The position numbers and the translations under genes are program-made. From NCBI RefSeq assembly GCF_019492185.1, contig NZ_JAICCF010000002.1, forward strand, positions 62,001 through 126,000: DNA of 64,000 nt, in the 5' to 3' direction. Shown piece by piece: positions 52,938 through 61,162 of the stretch; positions within the stretch are counted from its first letter, which is position 1, and every line of letters starts with the position of its first letter. The notes beneath the pieces are model-generated. The model saw nothing but the letters and a program-made list of their open reading frames with translations, was not told where the DNA came from and did no database searches. Source of the DNA: Chitinophaga rhizophila (lineage in GTDB: Bacteria; Bacteroidota; Bacteroidia; Chitinophagales; Chitinophagaceae).

Positions 52938-53770
52938 TAGCTGTATGTTTTCGTTTTTATCTGCCATAGCTTTCCTTTACCACTTACCGCCCGGCACGAC
53001 ACATCCATCACAACATGTTCCATCTCCCATATCATTCCTTCCATACTACTTTCAGGAGAAGCAAAAAGCTGCATAGCCATGGCCATGATTTCATCCCGGT
53101 TGGTAGTCTGCTGGAGCAGGTTAGCCATAGCTCCCGACACGGATGCAGGGGGTAGTTCTCCTGCACGATCCAGGTTGAGTAGTCTGGCAGCGGAGATATT
53201 GATCCAGCTGGCATGACCTTCGGCCCCTATAAATATCAGTGCTTCCGGAAGCGTATTAAGTAATGCCGAGTAAAGGGTGAGCGCATTTTCAGCAGACTGT
53301 TCTATATGTGCCTGACGGCAAACTTCTGCTATCCGGATACGGACAACATCGATAAATTCCCGGAAGACAGGCTCAGCGGATTGCGGCTCGCTCCATCCAA
53401 GCACGATTAAGGCGTTTATTACACCCTCCCTGACCGGAATGATTACCGCAGAGGAAAGTGCCTGAAAAAGGTCCTCAAATGCGTTTTTTACCGGCACCTT
53501 GGTCCAGTAGACAGGACGTCTGCCGTTTGCTTCTATAAGTTCATGAATGGGCCCGGGGTTAAAAATGAGGTCGTCGAGGTAGAAAGGATGTGCATCTTTG
53601 ACTCTGGCAGTATAAGTATCTTCAAAGTCTAACTTGAGGGACATGTATGCACCTGTCAGTTCCCTCAATAGCGATATACCGAATGACAGGAAGGACTGGA
53701 CATCTCCCCTTCTGTCCCATTCGCTTGTCTGGCTGATAAACGTAAGTGCTTTTCTTTCCCAGCTGGCCAC
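52937..53770 (-). CDS. GAF/PAS sensor protein without output domain
   Basis: A 277-residue soluble protein. Residues about 1-150 look like a GAF domain (LTFISQTSEWDRRGDVQSFLSFG, AVIIPVREGVINALIVLGWS) and 165-275 like a PAS domain (LNTLPEALIFIGAEGHASWINISAARLL ... VVMDVSCRAVSG). There is no kinase, cyclase or HTH part. It starts 23 bases after an RsbQ-like alpha/beta hydrolase on the same strand. In Bacillus RsbQ works with the PAS domain of RsbP, so this sensor is a plausible partner, possibly passing the signal to a distant output protein. Inference from context. Confidence 0.75.
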   Translation of the reverse strand: MASWERKALTFISQTSEWDRRGDVQSFLSFGISLLRELTGAYMSLKLDFEDTYTARVKDAHPFYLDDLIFNPGPIHELIEANGRRPVYWTKVPVKNAFEDLFQALSSAVIIPVREGVINALIVLGWSEPQSAEPVFREFIDVVRIRIAEVCRQAHIEQSAENALTLYSALLNTLPEALIFIGAEGHASWINISAARLLNLDRAGELPPASVSGAMANLLQQTTNRDEIMAMAMQLFASPESSMEGMIWEMEHVVMDVSCRAVSGKGKLWQIKTKTYS

Positions 53771-53793
53771 TATATGCTTGGTTTAATTGGTAG

Positions 53794-54609
53794 TCATTGA
53801 ATAAATGAACGGATTGCGCGGATTACTTCCTCGGGAGCCACAATATGAGGAAAGTGCCCGGTTGCCTGGACGTTTACCTGCTGGCTGTCAGGAATATGCT
53901 GTTGCAGATATTCCCCTACAACTCCCGGTACAGCGACATCATCAGAAGTCTGAACGACCAGGGAGGGTATAGTACATAAGGCAAGGTCCTGCCGGTGATC
54001 CATCTCAAAGATAGCCTTTGCCACAGAGAGCGCAATATCGGGCCTGATAGCAGATAATGTAGCGGCAAAGGCTTCGGCAAGGTGGGGCTGATCGGGATTG
54101 CTCATTACAAGTGCAGAGAAACCACTGGCCCAGGCATAATAGTTTGTACTCATTGCGCTATACAAACTATTGAGTGTTTCCATATCAAATCCACCGGTAT
54201 AACCGGTTGCAATATCATTTAAGTATCGGGGACTGCTACCCAATAGTATAAGTTTGCTGAAGTATTCAGGGTATTTGTTGGCTGTCAGTAGTCCTATCAT
54301 ACCGCTAACAGAGTGACCGACATATATAACATCTGAGAGCTGCAGCGCACGGATAATATCTGAAAGGTCTGTCACATATCCCTGCATCGTGCTGTAACGG
54401 GAGGGATTGAAAGCGTCAATATCTGCTTTACCACCGCCTACGTTATCGTACAGTACTATTTTGTAATCGGCTGCAAAAGCTTTCACTATAGGCGCAAACG
54501 CCGTCTGATCGGAACCAAATCCATGGCCGAAGATGATAGTCTGCGCTGCGCTTTCATTTCCAGTAACATGAACATTATTCTTCTGTTTTACACTTGCTGT
54601 TATGCTCAT
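53794..54609 (-). CDS. RsbQ-like alpha/beta hydrolase
   Basis: A 271-residue alpha/beta hydrolase whose length and motifs match RsbQ: IIFGHGFGSDQTAF (oxyanion loop), YVGHSVSGMIG (nucleophile Ser100), VVQTSDDVAVP (acid) and ATGHFPH (His). RsbQ and the plant KAI2/D14 receptors bind or cut a small hydrophobic ligand and signal to a partner. The next gene downstream encodes a GAF/PAS sensor. I chose ATG 54609 because it gives the RsbQ length; 54663 would add 18 residues. Confidence 0.87.
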   Translation of the reverse strand: MSITASVKQKNNVHVTGNESAAQTIIFGHGFGSDQTAFAPIVKAFAADYKIVLYDNVGGGKADIDAFNPSRYSTMQGYVTDLSDIIRALQLSDVIYVGHSVSGMIGLLTANKYPEYFSKLILLGSSPRYLNDIATGYTGGFDMETLNSLYSAMSTNYYAWASGFSALVMSNPDQPHLAEAFAATLSAIRPDIALSVAKAIFEMDHRQDLALCTIPSLVVQTSDDVAVPGVVGEYLQQHIPDSQQVNVQATGHFPHIVAPEEVIRAIRSFIQ

Positions 54610-54848
54610 ATGAATATGGTGATTAGTAAAGTGGAATGCTACATCTGTAGCTAAAGTACGCAATTTATATGGTTAAACAGATTTACATGAACTGAGGAAC
54701 AAAAGATACCGGACAGCACAAGATGTGTAAAATTACCCCTAGCAATAATCAAAAGTCAGCAACATTACACAACACGATTTCTAATGGCACAGTTTATGTT
54801 TTTATGGGAGTAAATAAATTTCTTAATTTTTAAAAAAGATCCAAAGTT

Positions 54849-55553
54849 ATGACACCTCTGAACCAAGCCAGCAAGGGTCTGTTAACCATGTTAGCCCTGA
54901 CAGGAATGTTTGCATTTTCATCATGCAGCAAAGATGATGACGATACAACAGTGGACCCCGATGCAACTGTTAAAATTGTGAATGTATTACCGGATGCAGG
55001 ACCAGTAGATGTGTACAATGGTACCAGCAAACTGAACTCCTCTACCATTGCGTATGGTGAAGCTACGCCATACATCAGTGTAAAAGATGGAGATGCAAGG
55101 ATTGATTTTAAATCAACTGTAACCGGCAACACCGTACTGTCTACTCCAGTAGACTTTGATGGTGGTAGTTACTCTTTATTCGCTGCAGGTGAAACTGACG
55201 GTAATGCTACTGTAGGTATCCTGGCGAAAGACGATCTGAAAGCGCCTGCAAGTGGCAAAGCAAAAGTACGTTTTGTACATGCAGGTAGTGATGCGCCAAC
55301 TGTGAATTTTCTGCTGAATGACAATGTACTGGTTAACAGTGCAGGCTTTAAATCAGCTTCTGAGTTCAGAGAAGTAGATGCAGGTACTTATACCCTGAAG
55401 TTGAATAATGCTTCAAGTGGTGAAACTGCGCTTACAAGAGACGGCATTGTAATGGAAGCAGGAAAGATCTACACAGTAGTAGCACAGGGATTGCTGACCC
55501 CAACACCAGTGTTGGAACAGCCACTGTCTTTGAATATTCTGACGAACAACTAA
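54849..55553 (+). CDS. DUF4397 surface lipoprotein
   Basis: A 234-residue lipoprotein: an N-terminal signal ending FSSC (acylated Cys near 26) followed by SKDDDD, the acidic sequence that directs lipoproteins to the outer surface in this phylum. The mature part contains a DUF4397 domain (VKIVNVLPDAGPVDVYNGTSK, AKVRFVHAGSDAPTVNFLL). DUF4397 proteins are extracellular beta proteins of unknown role. Monocistronic with a terminator 98 bases downstream. Confidence 0.9.
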   Translation: MTPLNQASKGLLTMLALTGMFAFSSCSKDDDDTTVDPDATVKIVNVLPDAGPVDVYNGTSKLNSSTIAYGEATPYISVKDGDARIDFKSTVTGNTVLSTPVDFDGGSYSLFAAGETDGNATVGILAKDDLKAPASGKAKVRFVHAGSDAPTVNFLLNDNVLVNSAGFKSASEFREVDAGTYTLKLNNASSGETALTRDGIVMEAGKIYTVVAQGLLTPTPVLEQPLSLNILTNN

Positions 55554-55651
55554 GTTCAGAAGATCTGAGATCAGGAATTAGCTATGCAGCAAAGAAAGAT
55601 GGTAATGTGCAGGAGGATGTTGAACACTTAATTCCTGGTTAAAAATGAAAG

Positions 55652-55675
55652 GGCGACCGCAGGGGTCGCCTTTTT
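55652..55675. terminator. Terminator after the DUF4397 gene
   Basis: GGCGACC (55652-55658) pairs with GGTCGCC (55664-55670) around a 5-base loop, followed by five T residues, between convergent genes. Confidence 0.85.
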
Positions 55676-55689
55676 ATTTTTATACTATT

Positions 55690-56469
55690 CTACCATTGTA
55701 ATTCAAAAGAACCACCGCCATTGACGATGTAAGTAGCTTTGTTATCGCCTTTAAATGTGATAATACCCTGGTAGCTGAAAGCAGTACCTTTGCTATCCTT
55801 ACCTGAGATTTTTACAGAAGCAGTTCCTGCTATGATCTGACGGGTACGTTTGCTAACCTTGATATCAGAAGATTCGTAATGAATTTCACTTGAGTAAGAT
55901 GGAAATTCTGTTGTTTTTGCATCAAGTTTACCTGTTGCATCATACTTCTGGCTGATTTCCCAGTTAGCGCTACCTTCATTCAGACCTCTCAGTGTATATA
56001 CAGAAGCATAATTGCTGGAAGTGGAGAATTGTTCAGTTAATAAGGCAACACGACCGGAAAAGTCAAAGGCGAACTGGGAAGGAATAGTATTTTGCTGACA
56101 AGTCAGTCCGTAGCTCCAGTAGAGTGCATAATCAAAACCGAAGTTATTACCGTTGCCGGATAATTTGATCGAATCTTTTTCTGATTTACCGCAGAAGTCA
56201 GCTAGTCTTCCACCTTCCGCTTTCCTTGCCTCCAGGCTGGAAATGGCTAGTGTAGCTCTATTTACCTGTTCAACAAAACCACCTTGAGCAGTTACAGATT
56301 GTGTTACCATTACTGCAGCATTTTCGTTAGACACTTCAGATTTCGGAGCGTCTTCGTCTTTGGAGCAGGAGGTAATACCAATGGAAAGGCCGGCAGCTAC
56401 TAACAGAAAGAACAGTGTAGATTTGCTTTTTGCGAAAGCGAGAAATTGTCTTTTCATAGAACGAGACAT
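55690..56469 (-). CDS. Hypothetical lipoprotein
   Basis: A 259-residue lipoprotein (signal peptide with GITSC then SKDEDAP, the surface-export type). The mature part is mostly beta and ends with TYIVNGGGSFELQW; I do not recognise the family. It has two later cysteines (in DFCGKSEKD and LTCQQN) that could form a disulfide. It converges with the DUF4397 gene and shares the 'SCSKD' lipoprotein type, but not its domain. Starts at 56469 or 56457 are possible. Confidence 0.78.
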   Translation of the reverse strand: MSRSMKRQFLAFAKSKSTLFFLLVAAGLSIGITSCSKDEDAPKSEVSNENAAVMVTQSVTAQGGFVEQVNRATLAISSLEARKAEGGRLADFCGKSEKDSIKLSGNGNNFGFDYALYWSYGLTCQQNTIPSQFAFDFSGRVALLTEQFSTSSNYASVYTLRGLNEGSANWEISQKYDATGKLDAKTTEFPSYSSEIHYESSDIKVSKRTRQIIAGTASVKISGKDSKGTAFSYQGIITFKGDNKATYIVNGGGSFELQW

Positions 56470-56692
56470 TTGGAATTTAATGATGATTGATATGTTGATT
56501 GATGATGTATAGTATTCTCGAACACTTGTTATTGCCTGCTGTCTCAATTACTATGCTAATATATGTTTAAATTATAATATAAAAGCATATTTCTGCTGGT
56601 CTATGCTTCTTAAAGCGCTTTTGTCAGGCTTTGTCATTGATTATCACTACCTAAATATTATTGGTTAACGGGATGGAGATGTGGGATATAGT

Positions 56693-56727
56693 CAAAAAAA
56701 ATCGCTTCCACCAAAGATGGAAGCGAT
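56693..56727 (-). terminator. Terminator after the DUF1080 gene
   Basis: ATCGCTTCCA (56701-56710) pairs perfectly with TGGAAGCGAT (56718-56727); on the minus strand it is followed by a run of eight T residues. The DUF1080 gene ends 37 bases before it. Confidence 0.92.
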
Positions 56728-56764
56728 CGCATAATTATACGTTAAGCCAGAGTATTACCGCCGA

Positions 56765-57532
56765 CTATAATTCTCTGATCCATATGTTCCTGAAACTCAG
56801 CGGCTCACTCTTGTCGCCGTGAGATTGCAACTTAATTGGAGAAGCGCCATGTGCTTTCTCGTAAGAAGCTTTGCCGATATATCTTGTCGGACCAAGCAGT
56901 TCAGTATTGTTCTGTACCAGTACACCGTTGAAGAATACTGTTGCGCGGGCAGGAGATTGCAGAGAGCCATCGCTATTGAAGCGCGGAGCAGTCCAGATGA
57001 TGTCATATGTTTGCCACTCACCCGGCTTACGGTTAGCATTTACTAACGGAGCGGTCTGCTTATAGATACTAGCTGACTGCCCGTTTACATACGTCTTATT
57101 GTTGTAATTGTCAAGAATCTGAAGTTCATAGCCATCATCTCCCGCACCCGTTGATGCGAGGAACAGGCCACTATTACCTCTGCCCTGTCCGGTACCTGTA
57201 ATATTCTTAGGTACCCGCCATTCGATATGCAACTGGTAGTTCGTGAAAGATCTCTTCGTCTGAATATTGCCGGTGGATTTATCTACAGTAAAAGCGCCAC
57301 CGCCAACTTTCCATTTGGCAGGCTGCGACTGATCGTTTACTGAAACCCACTGGTCCAGGCTTTTGCCGTCGAATAGGATGATAGCATCTGAAGGCGCATT
57401 GCCCCACACGCTGCCAGGAGTAACTACCGCCGGCACTGGTTCCCATACTTCTGTGTCTTCTGGCTTGGACTGCGCAAATAACGTGGCAGAAAGTACAACA
57501 GCGGCCGCTGTTGTAAGCGTTTTCTTGTACAT
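56765..57532 (-). CDS. DUF1080 / 3-keto-disaccharide hydrolase-like protein
   Basis: A 255-residue exported protein (signal peptide 1-20, ending ATLFAQ). The mature part is a single concanavalin-like DUF1080 domain: IILFDGKSLDQWVS, NYQLHIEWRVPKN, GNSGLFLASTG, YELQILDNYNNKTY, and the closing PLSFRNIWIREL. The family is now linked with hydrolysis of 3-keto-glycosides in periplasmic sugar breakdown; whether this member is active is unknown. No oxidoreductase partner is adjacent. Monocistronic, with a terminator. Confidence 0.9.
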   Translation of the reverse strand: MYKKTLTTAAAVVLSATLFAQSKPEDTEVWEPVPAVVTPGSVWGNAPSDAIILFDGKSLDQWVSVNDQSQPAKWKVGGGAFTVDKSTGNIQTKRSFTNYQLHIEWRVPKNITGTGQGRGNSGLFLASTGAGDDGYELQILDNYNNKTYVNGQSASIYKQTAPLVNANRKPGEWQTYDIIWTAPRFNSDGSLQSPARATVFFNGVLVQNNTELLGPTRYIGKASYEKAHGASPIKLQSHGDKSEPLSFRNIWIREL

Positions 57533-57824
57533 GATCTCTATAATTTAATTCTCTAAATTAAAAATAGATATAACAAATAACAATCCAGTCATCATTATTT
57601 GGACCTTTTTTGAGGCTTGATGACTCAAGGTCTGCTATCATAGTCCATATATTTATATATGATATATAAGCAATAAGCTGACAGACTATCCAAACTGGGA
57701 CTGTTTTTAACTCCCCGATATCCAAATTTTAGCGCTGAATCTTTTTGAGGCCGTGAAGCAAAAATTTTGGGCTTTTATTAACAGTCCGCCGCAGTGGAAT
57801 GATGTTAATACGGCGTTTCTGGCG
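57533..57824. other. Intergenic region between DUF1080 and TetR genes
   Basis: AT-rich gap between divergent genes, with ATATATTTATATATGATATATA-like simple sequence near 57645-57665. No gene seen. Confidence 0.4.
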
Positions 57825-57832
57825 TAAATTTG
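57825..57832 (+). promoter_or_regulatory. -7 promoter box TAAATTTG for the TetR gene
   Basis: TAAATTTG matches TAnnTTTG and lies 68 bases before ATG 57901, inside an earlier frame, which favours the later start. Confidence 0.55.
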
Positions 57833-57900
57833 TGTTAGCAGATGATGTCCAATCTACATGGTCTGCTGTATTGTATTTCTTACACGCCAAACCCTGGATC

Positions 57901-58527
57901 ATGGACAAAAAATTCGTGCGCGACGCTTATAAAACTTACTGGCTGGAAAATGGTAAAAGGCCTGTTTCTGTATATACCTTTTGTCAGCAATTGGATGTAT
58001 CGGAGACTACCTTTTACGATAGCTACTCATCTTTTGATGCATTGGAAAAAGACATCTGGCGTTCCTTCTTTGAGGAAACGTTAGATAAATTGAGAGAAGA
58101 TGAGATTTACCGGAATTATTCTTCCCGTGAAAAGTTGTTGACCTTTTACTTTTTATGGGTTCAGCAACTACGTGAAAACAGGAGTTACATCCTTCAACAG
58201 AAAGACCAGTATCTGGTTCCGGGCCTGCACCTGGACAAGCTGGAGTCTTTCCGGATTGCCTTTTATGATTATATACGTGAGTTGATTAAAGAAGGTTACC
58301 AGACCGGCGAAATCAAGGAACGTAAGTATATCTCTGATCAGTATGTTCATGGCTTCTGGGTGCAGGCTTTATTTGTACTACGCTACTGGACCAAAGACGA
58401 TAGTGAACGCTTTGAGATGACAGATGCCGCTATAGAAAAAGCTGTAAATCTCAGCTTCCAGCTGATCAGTTCCAATACATTGGACAGTATCCTGGATTTT
58501 GGAAAATTCATGTTTGCAAGGAAATAA
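57901..58527 (+). CDS. TetR-family transcriptional regulator
   Basis: A 208-residue protein with a TetR-type N-terminal HTH (GKRPVSVYTFCQQLDVSETTFYDSYSSFDALEKDIW), somewhat divergent from the standard first helix, and a helical ligand domain. ATG 57901 fits the family start; an earlier ATG at 57799 lies before the -7 box. The next gene, an ABC1-type atypical kinase, begins 7 bases after the stop, and this TetR-ABC1 pair is seen in many Bacteroidota, so the regulator probably controls the pair. Confidence 0.86.
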   Translation: MDKKFVRDAYKTYWLENGKRPVSVYTFCQQLDVSETTFYDSYSSFDALEKDIWRSFFEETLDKLREDEIYRNYSSREKLLTFYFLWVQQLRENRSYILQQKDQYLVPGLHLDKLESFRIAFYDYIRELIKEGYQTGEIKERKYISDQYVHGFWVQALFVLRYWTKDDSERFEMTDAAIEKAVNLSFQLISSNTLDSILDFGKFMFARK

Positions 58528-58534
58528 ATCAGTG

Positions 58535-59857
58535 ATGAAAGAACAAACCAACATCCCTACCGGAAAAGTTGAACGTGCCAGCAGATTTGTAACAACTGGA
58601 TTAAAAGTAGGTACTAACTATCTTAAACATTATACAAAGAAGCTCATAGACCCCTCCATCAGCCGTGAAGAACTTCATGCGGATAATGCAGAGGATATTT
58701 ATGATACGCTTAGTAATCTGAAGGGAAGTGCCCTTAAAGTGGCCCAGATGCTAAGTATGGACAAAGGAATGTTGCCGAAGGCCTATACCGAGCGTTTTGC
58801 CATGTCTCAATATAGCGCTCCGCCATTGTCTGGACCACTGGTTATCAATACGTTTGTAAAGACGCTAGGTAAAACGCCATCCCAGCTATATGACAAATTT
58901 GACATGCAGGCGTCTAATGCAGCCTCAATAGGACAGGTGCATAAGGCTGAAAAATGGGGAAAATCACTGGCAGTTAAGATCCAGTATCCGGGTGTAGCTA
59001 ATAGTGTTAAGTCTGACCTCCGAATTGTAAAGCCGTTTGCTATTCGTATTGTCGGCATGAACGAGGTAGATATGGACAAGTACTTTGAGGAAATCGAAGG
59101 TAAACTGCTGGAAGAGACAGATTATAAACTGGAACTACAACGGTCAATGGAAGTATCCGCACAATGTGCGCATATTGAGAACCTGGTATTTCCCCACTAT
59201 TACCCAGAACTGTCCAGCGACAGAATCATTACTATGGATTGGCTGAAAGGATTTCACCTGAAGGAGTTCCTGGATCGCAATCCATCGCAGGAGGCGCGTG
59301 ACAGTATCGGACAGGCATTATGGGATTTTTATCAGTTTCAGGTACATGCACTTAAGAAAGTGCATGCTGATCCGCATCCTGGCAACTTTCTGATGCGGGA
59401 GGATGGTACTATAGGCGTCTTTGACTTTGGCTGTATTAAAGAGATCCCGGAAGAGTTTTATGTTAACTATTTCCTCCTCACAAATAAAGAAATCCTTAAG
59501 GATGAGGTAAGACGTAAGGAGATTTATACTGCACTGGAAATGATCCACCCTAGTGACACCGAAAAAGAGGTGGTATTCTTTTCGGGGCTATTCCAGCAGA
59601 TGATTGATATGCTAACATTGCCCTTTACACAAGAGGAATTTAACTTCGGTAATGAGAGCTATTTTGCAGAAATATATGCCTACATGGACTATCTCTATAA
59701 CCTCAAAGAAGTGAGAGAATCCAAAGTAGCCAGGGGTTCCCGGCACTCACTATATGTAAACCGTACCTATTTTGGTTTATATTCTATTCTTAGTGAGTTG
59801 AAGGCAAAGGTAATTACGAGTGAGGCACGTATCAAGAGTATGATGCATCCTGCCTAG
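58535..59857 (+). CDS. ABC1/AarF (UbiB-like) atypical kinase
   Basis: A 440-residue atypical kinase or ATPase of the ABC1/ADCK/UbiB family. Marks are NLKGSALKVAQMLSMD (the KxGQ-type region, with A in place of G), NAASIGQVHKAEKWGKSLAVKIQYPG, VHADPHPGNFLM (catalytic loop with Asp) and VFDFGCIKEI (metal-binding Asp). UbiB members support quinone biosynthesis or lipid handling; this bacterial group's substrate is unknown. It lacks the C-terminal membrane helices of UbiB. Linked with the TetR gene; a hairpin follows at 59881. Confidence 0.88.
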   Translation: MKEQTNIPTGKVERASRFVTTGLKVGTNYLKHYTKKLIDPSISREELHADNAEDIYDTLSNLKGSALKVAQMLSMDKGMLPKAYTERFAMSQYSAPPLSGPLVINTFVKTLGKTPSQLYDKFDMQASNAASIGQVHKAEKWGKSLAVKIQYPGVANSVKSDLRIVKPFAIRIVGMNEVDMDKYFEEIEGKLLEETDYKLELQRSMEVSAQCAHIENLVFPHYYPELSSDRIITMDWLKGFHLKEFLDRNPSQEARDSIGQALWDFYQFQVHALKKVHADPHPGNFLMREDGTIGVFDFGCIKEIPEEFYVNYFLLTNKEILKDEVRRKEIYTALEMIHPSDTEKEVVFFSGLFQQMIDMLTLPFTQEEFNFGNESYFAEIYAYMDYLYNLKEVRESKVARGSRHSLYVNRTYFGLYSILSELKAKVITSEARIKSMMHPA

Positions 59858-59880
59858 CAGGTTATAATATTATGCTACGT

Positions 59881-59932
59881 ACCCGGTATAGCGATATAAC
59901 TAACAAGGTTATATTAACCTGTACCGGGTTTT
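59881..59932 (+). terminator. Terminator after the ABC1 gene
   Basis: Nested stems ACCCGGTA/TACCGGGT (59881-59888, 59922-59929) and TATAAC/GTTATA, followed by a T-rich stretch. Confidence 0.8.
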
Positions 59933-59934
59933 AT

Positions 59935-60501
59935 CTACTAAATACCTGATTCTTAATTTTTTATTGCTACAGCAGCGTTTTTACAAGACATAACTATTTG
60001 TTAATCAGCTACATCATAACATCATTAAAACTTCGTTAACATTCTGTTAAAATCTATTAACAGGTTTGGAAGATAAATCCTATTATTTTTATAGAGTCAG
60101 GTCAACCAAGATACAGTAATCGAAATAATAAACAGATCGTCTTATGATCCCTGGTAAGAGATTAAGATTCTATGTTTTGAGAGCGCAGAGAGGATAAACC
60201 AAAATCAAAGCAACAGATAGTAGGTTACCAGCCTATGCCGGTAACTGCCTCTATCCCTAAGGAATAGCTAGTTCGTCATTATAAAAGTCAGCCACATGGG
60301 GGAAGTATAATCGTTATGTTTTTAGATGAACAAACGCTGTAGCACGTAATTATTATTTATTCACTGTAACAATCTTCGTGTAACGAAGTGGGTATTGTCT
60401 GTCTTGTTACTGCTTAAAAAAAGCATACCGAGAGACAAACGGGATACTTATGCCCTGCTGTGAACAATTCTATCTACCAGCATATTCAAGCCAAAATCGA
60501 T
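59935..60501. other. Intergenic region upstream of the SusC locus
   Basis: About 560 bases with no gene. It holds TTAACA/TGTTAA elements around 60032-60062, an ACAGTAATCG stretch, and a CTTCG-TGTAA-CGAAG stem near 60373-60387. It presumably carries the promoter and regulatory leader of the following lipoprotein-SusC operon; no clear TAnnTTTG box is visible and no sigma/anti-sigma pair is next to it. Confidence 0.4.
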
Positions 60502-61083
60502 ATGACAATGAAGATTCACAAATCAGCCAACATCAAAGCACTGGTATTCCTGGCGCTGATAATGGCGGCACTCGCGGGATGCGACAAAAAGAAGGAACGC
60601 ATCTATGAATTACTACCACCTGATCCTGAAACTGAAAAAGATCTTACTGAATTAGCTATTAATCTGAAAGTGAATATAGAGAACTCAGGAGGTGCTAATG
60701 CAGGTGAAGGTTCCAGGAAAGTGATTGACAACGATCTGGATTCTAAATTTCTGATCTTCTCCTTTGATCCTACATTCTATATTCAACTGGAATATGATAT
60801 TGCAGAACGATTGGATGCTTATACACTTACTTCTGCGAATGACGCTGATGGCAGAGATCCTAAGAACTGGAAGATACTAGCATCAAATGACCTCGAAAAC
60901 TGGAAAGAGCTGGATAGTCAGACTAATCAGGCATTTGACAGCAGAAAGAAAACTGTACGTTATGAATTTGTCAACGCTGATAAATACAAGTACTACCGCT
61001 TCGCTATTTCCGAGCTGAAAGGAGGCACCAGCGGACTATTCCAACTTGCGGAATGGCGGATGCTGAGAAGGCCTCAACAATAA
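60502..61083 (+). CDS. Discoidin-like (F5/8 type C) lipoprotein
   Basis: A 193-residue lipoprotein with signal and lipobox LAGC (acylated Cys), then DKKKE. The mature part (about 55-190) looks like an F5/8 type C (discoidin) carbohydrate-binding domain: DNDLDSKFLIF, FYIQLEYDIAERLDAYTLTSANDADGRDPKNWKILAS and YKYYRFAISELKGG. It lies 79 bases before the SusC receptor gene and would be its first operon partner, probably a surface glycan-binding protein. Start at 60502 or ATG 60508; both keep the signal peptide. Confidence 0.85.
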   Translation: MTMKIHKSANIKALVFLALIMAALAGCDKKKERIYELLPPDPETEKDLTELAINLKVNIENSGGANAGEGSRKVIDNDLDSKFLIFSFDPTFYIQLEYDIAERLDAYTLTSANDADGRDPKNWKILASNDLENWKELDSQTNQAFDSRKKTVRYEFVNADKYKYYRFAISELKGGTSGLFQLAEWRMLRRPQQ

Positions 61084-61162
61084 TATTCAATCCTGTCTTA
61101 TCAGTTATATACCTAATCATCTATACTGGTAAACTTTCTATAATCAACCAAACAAAGCAACT

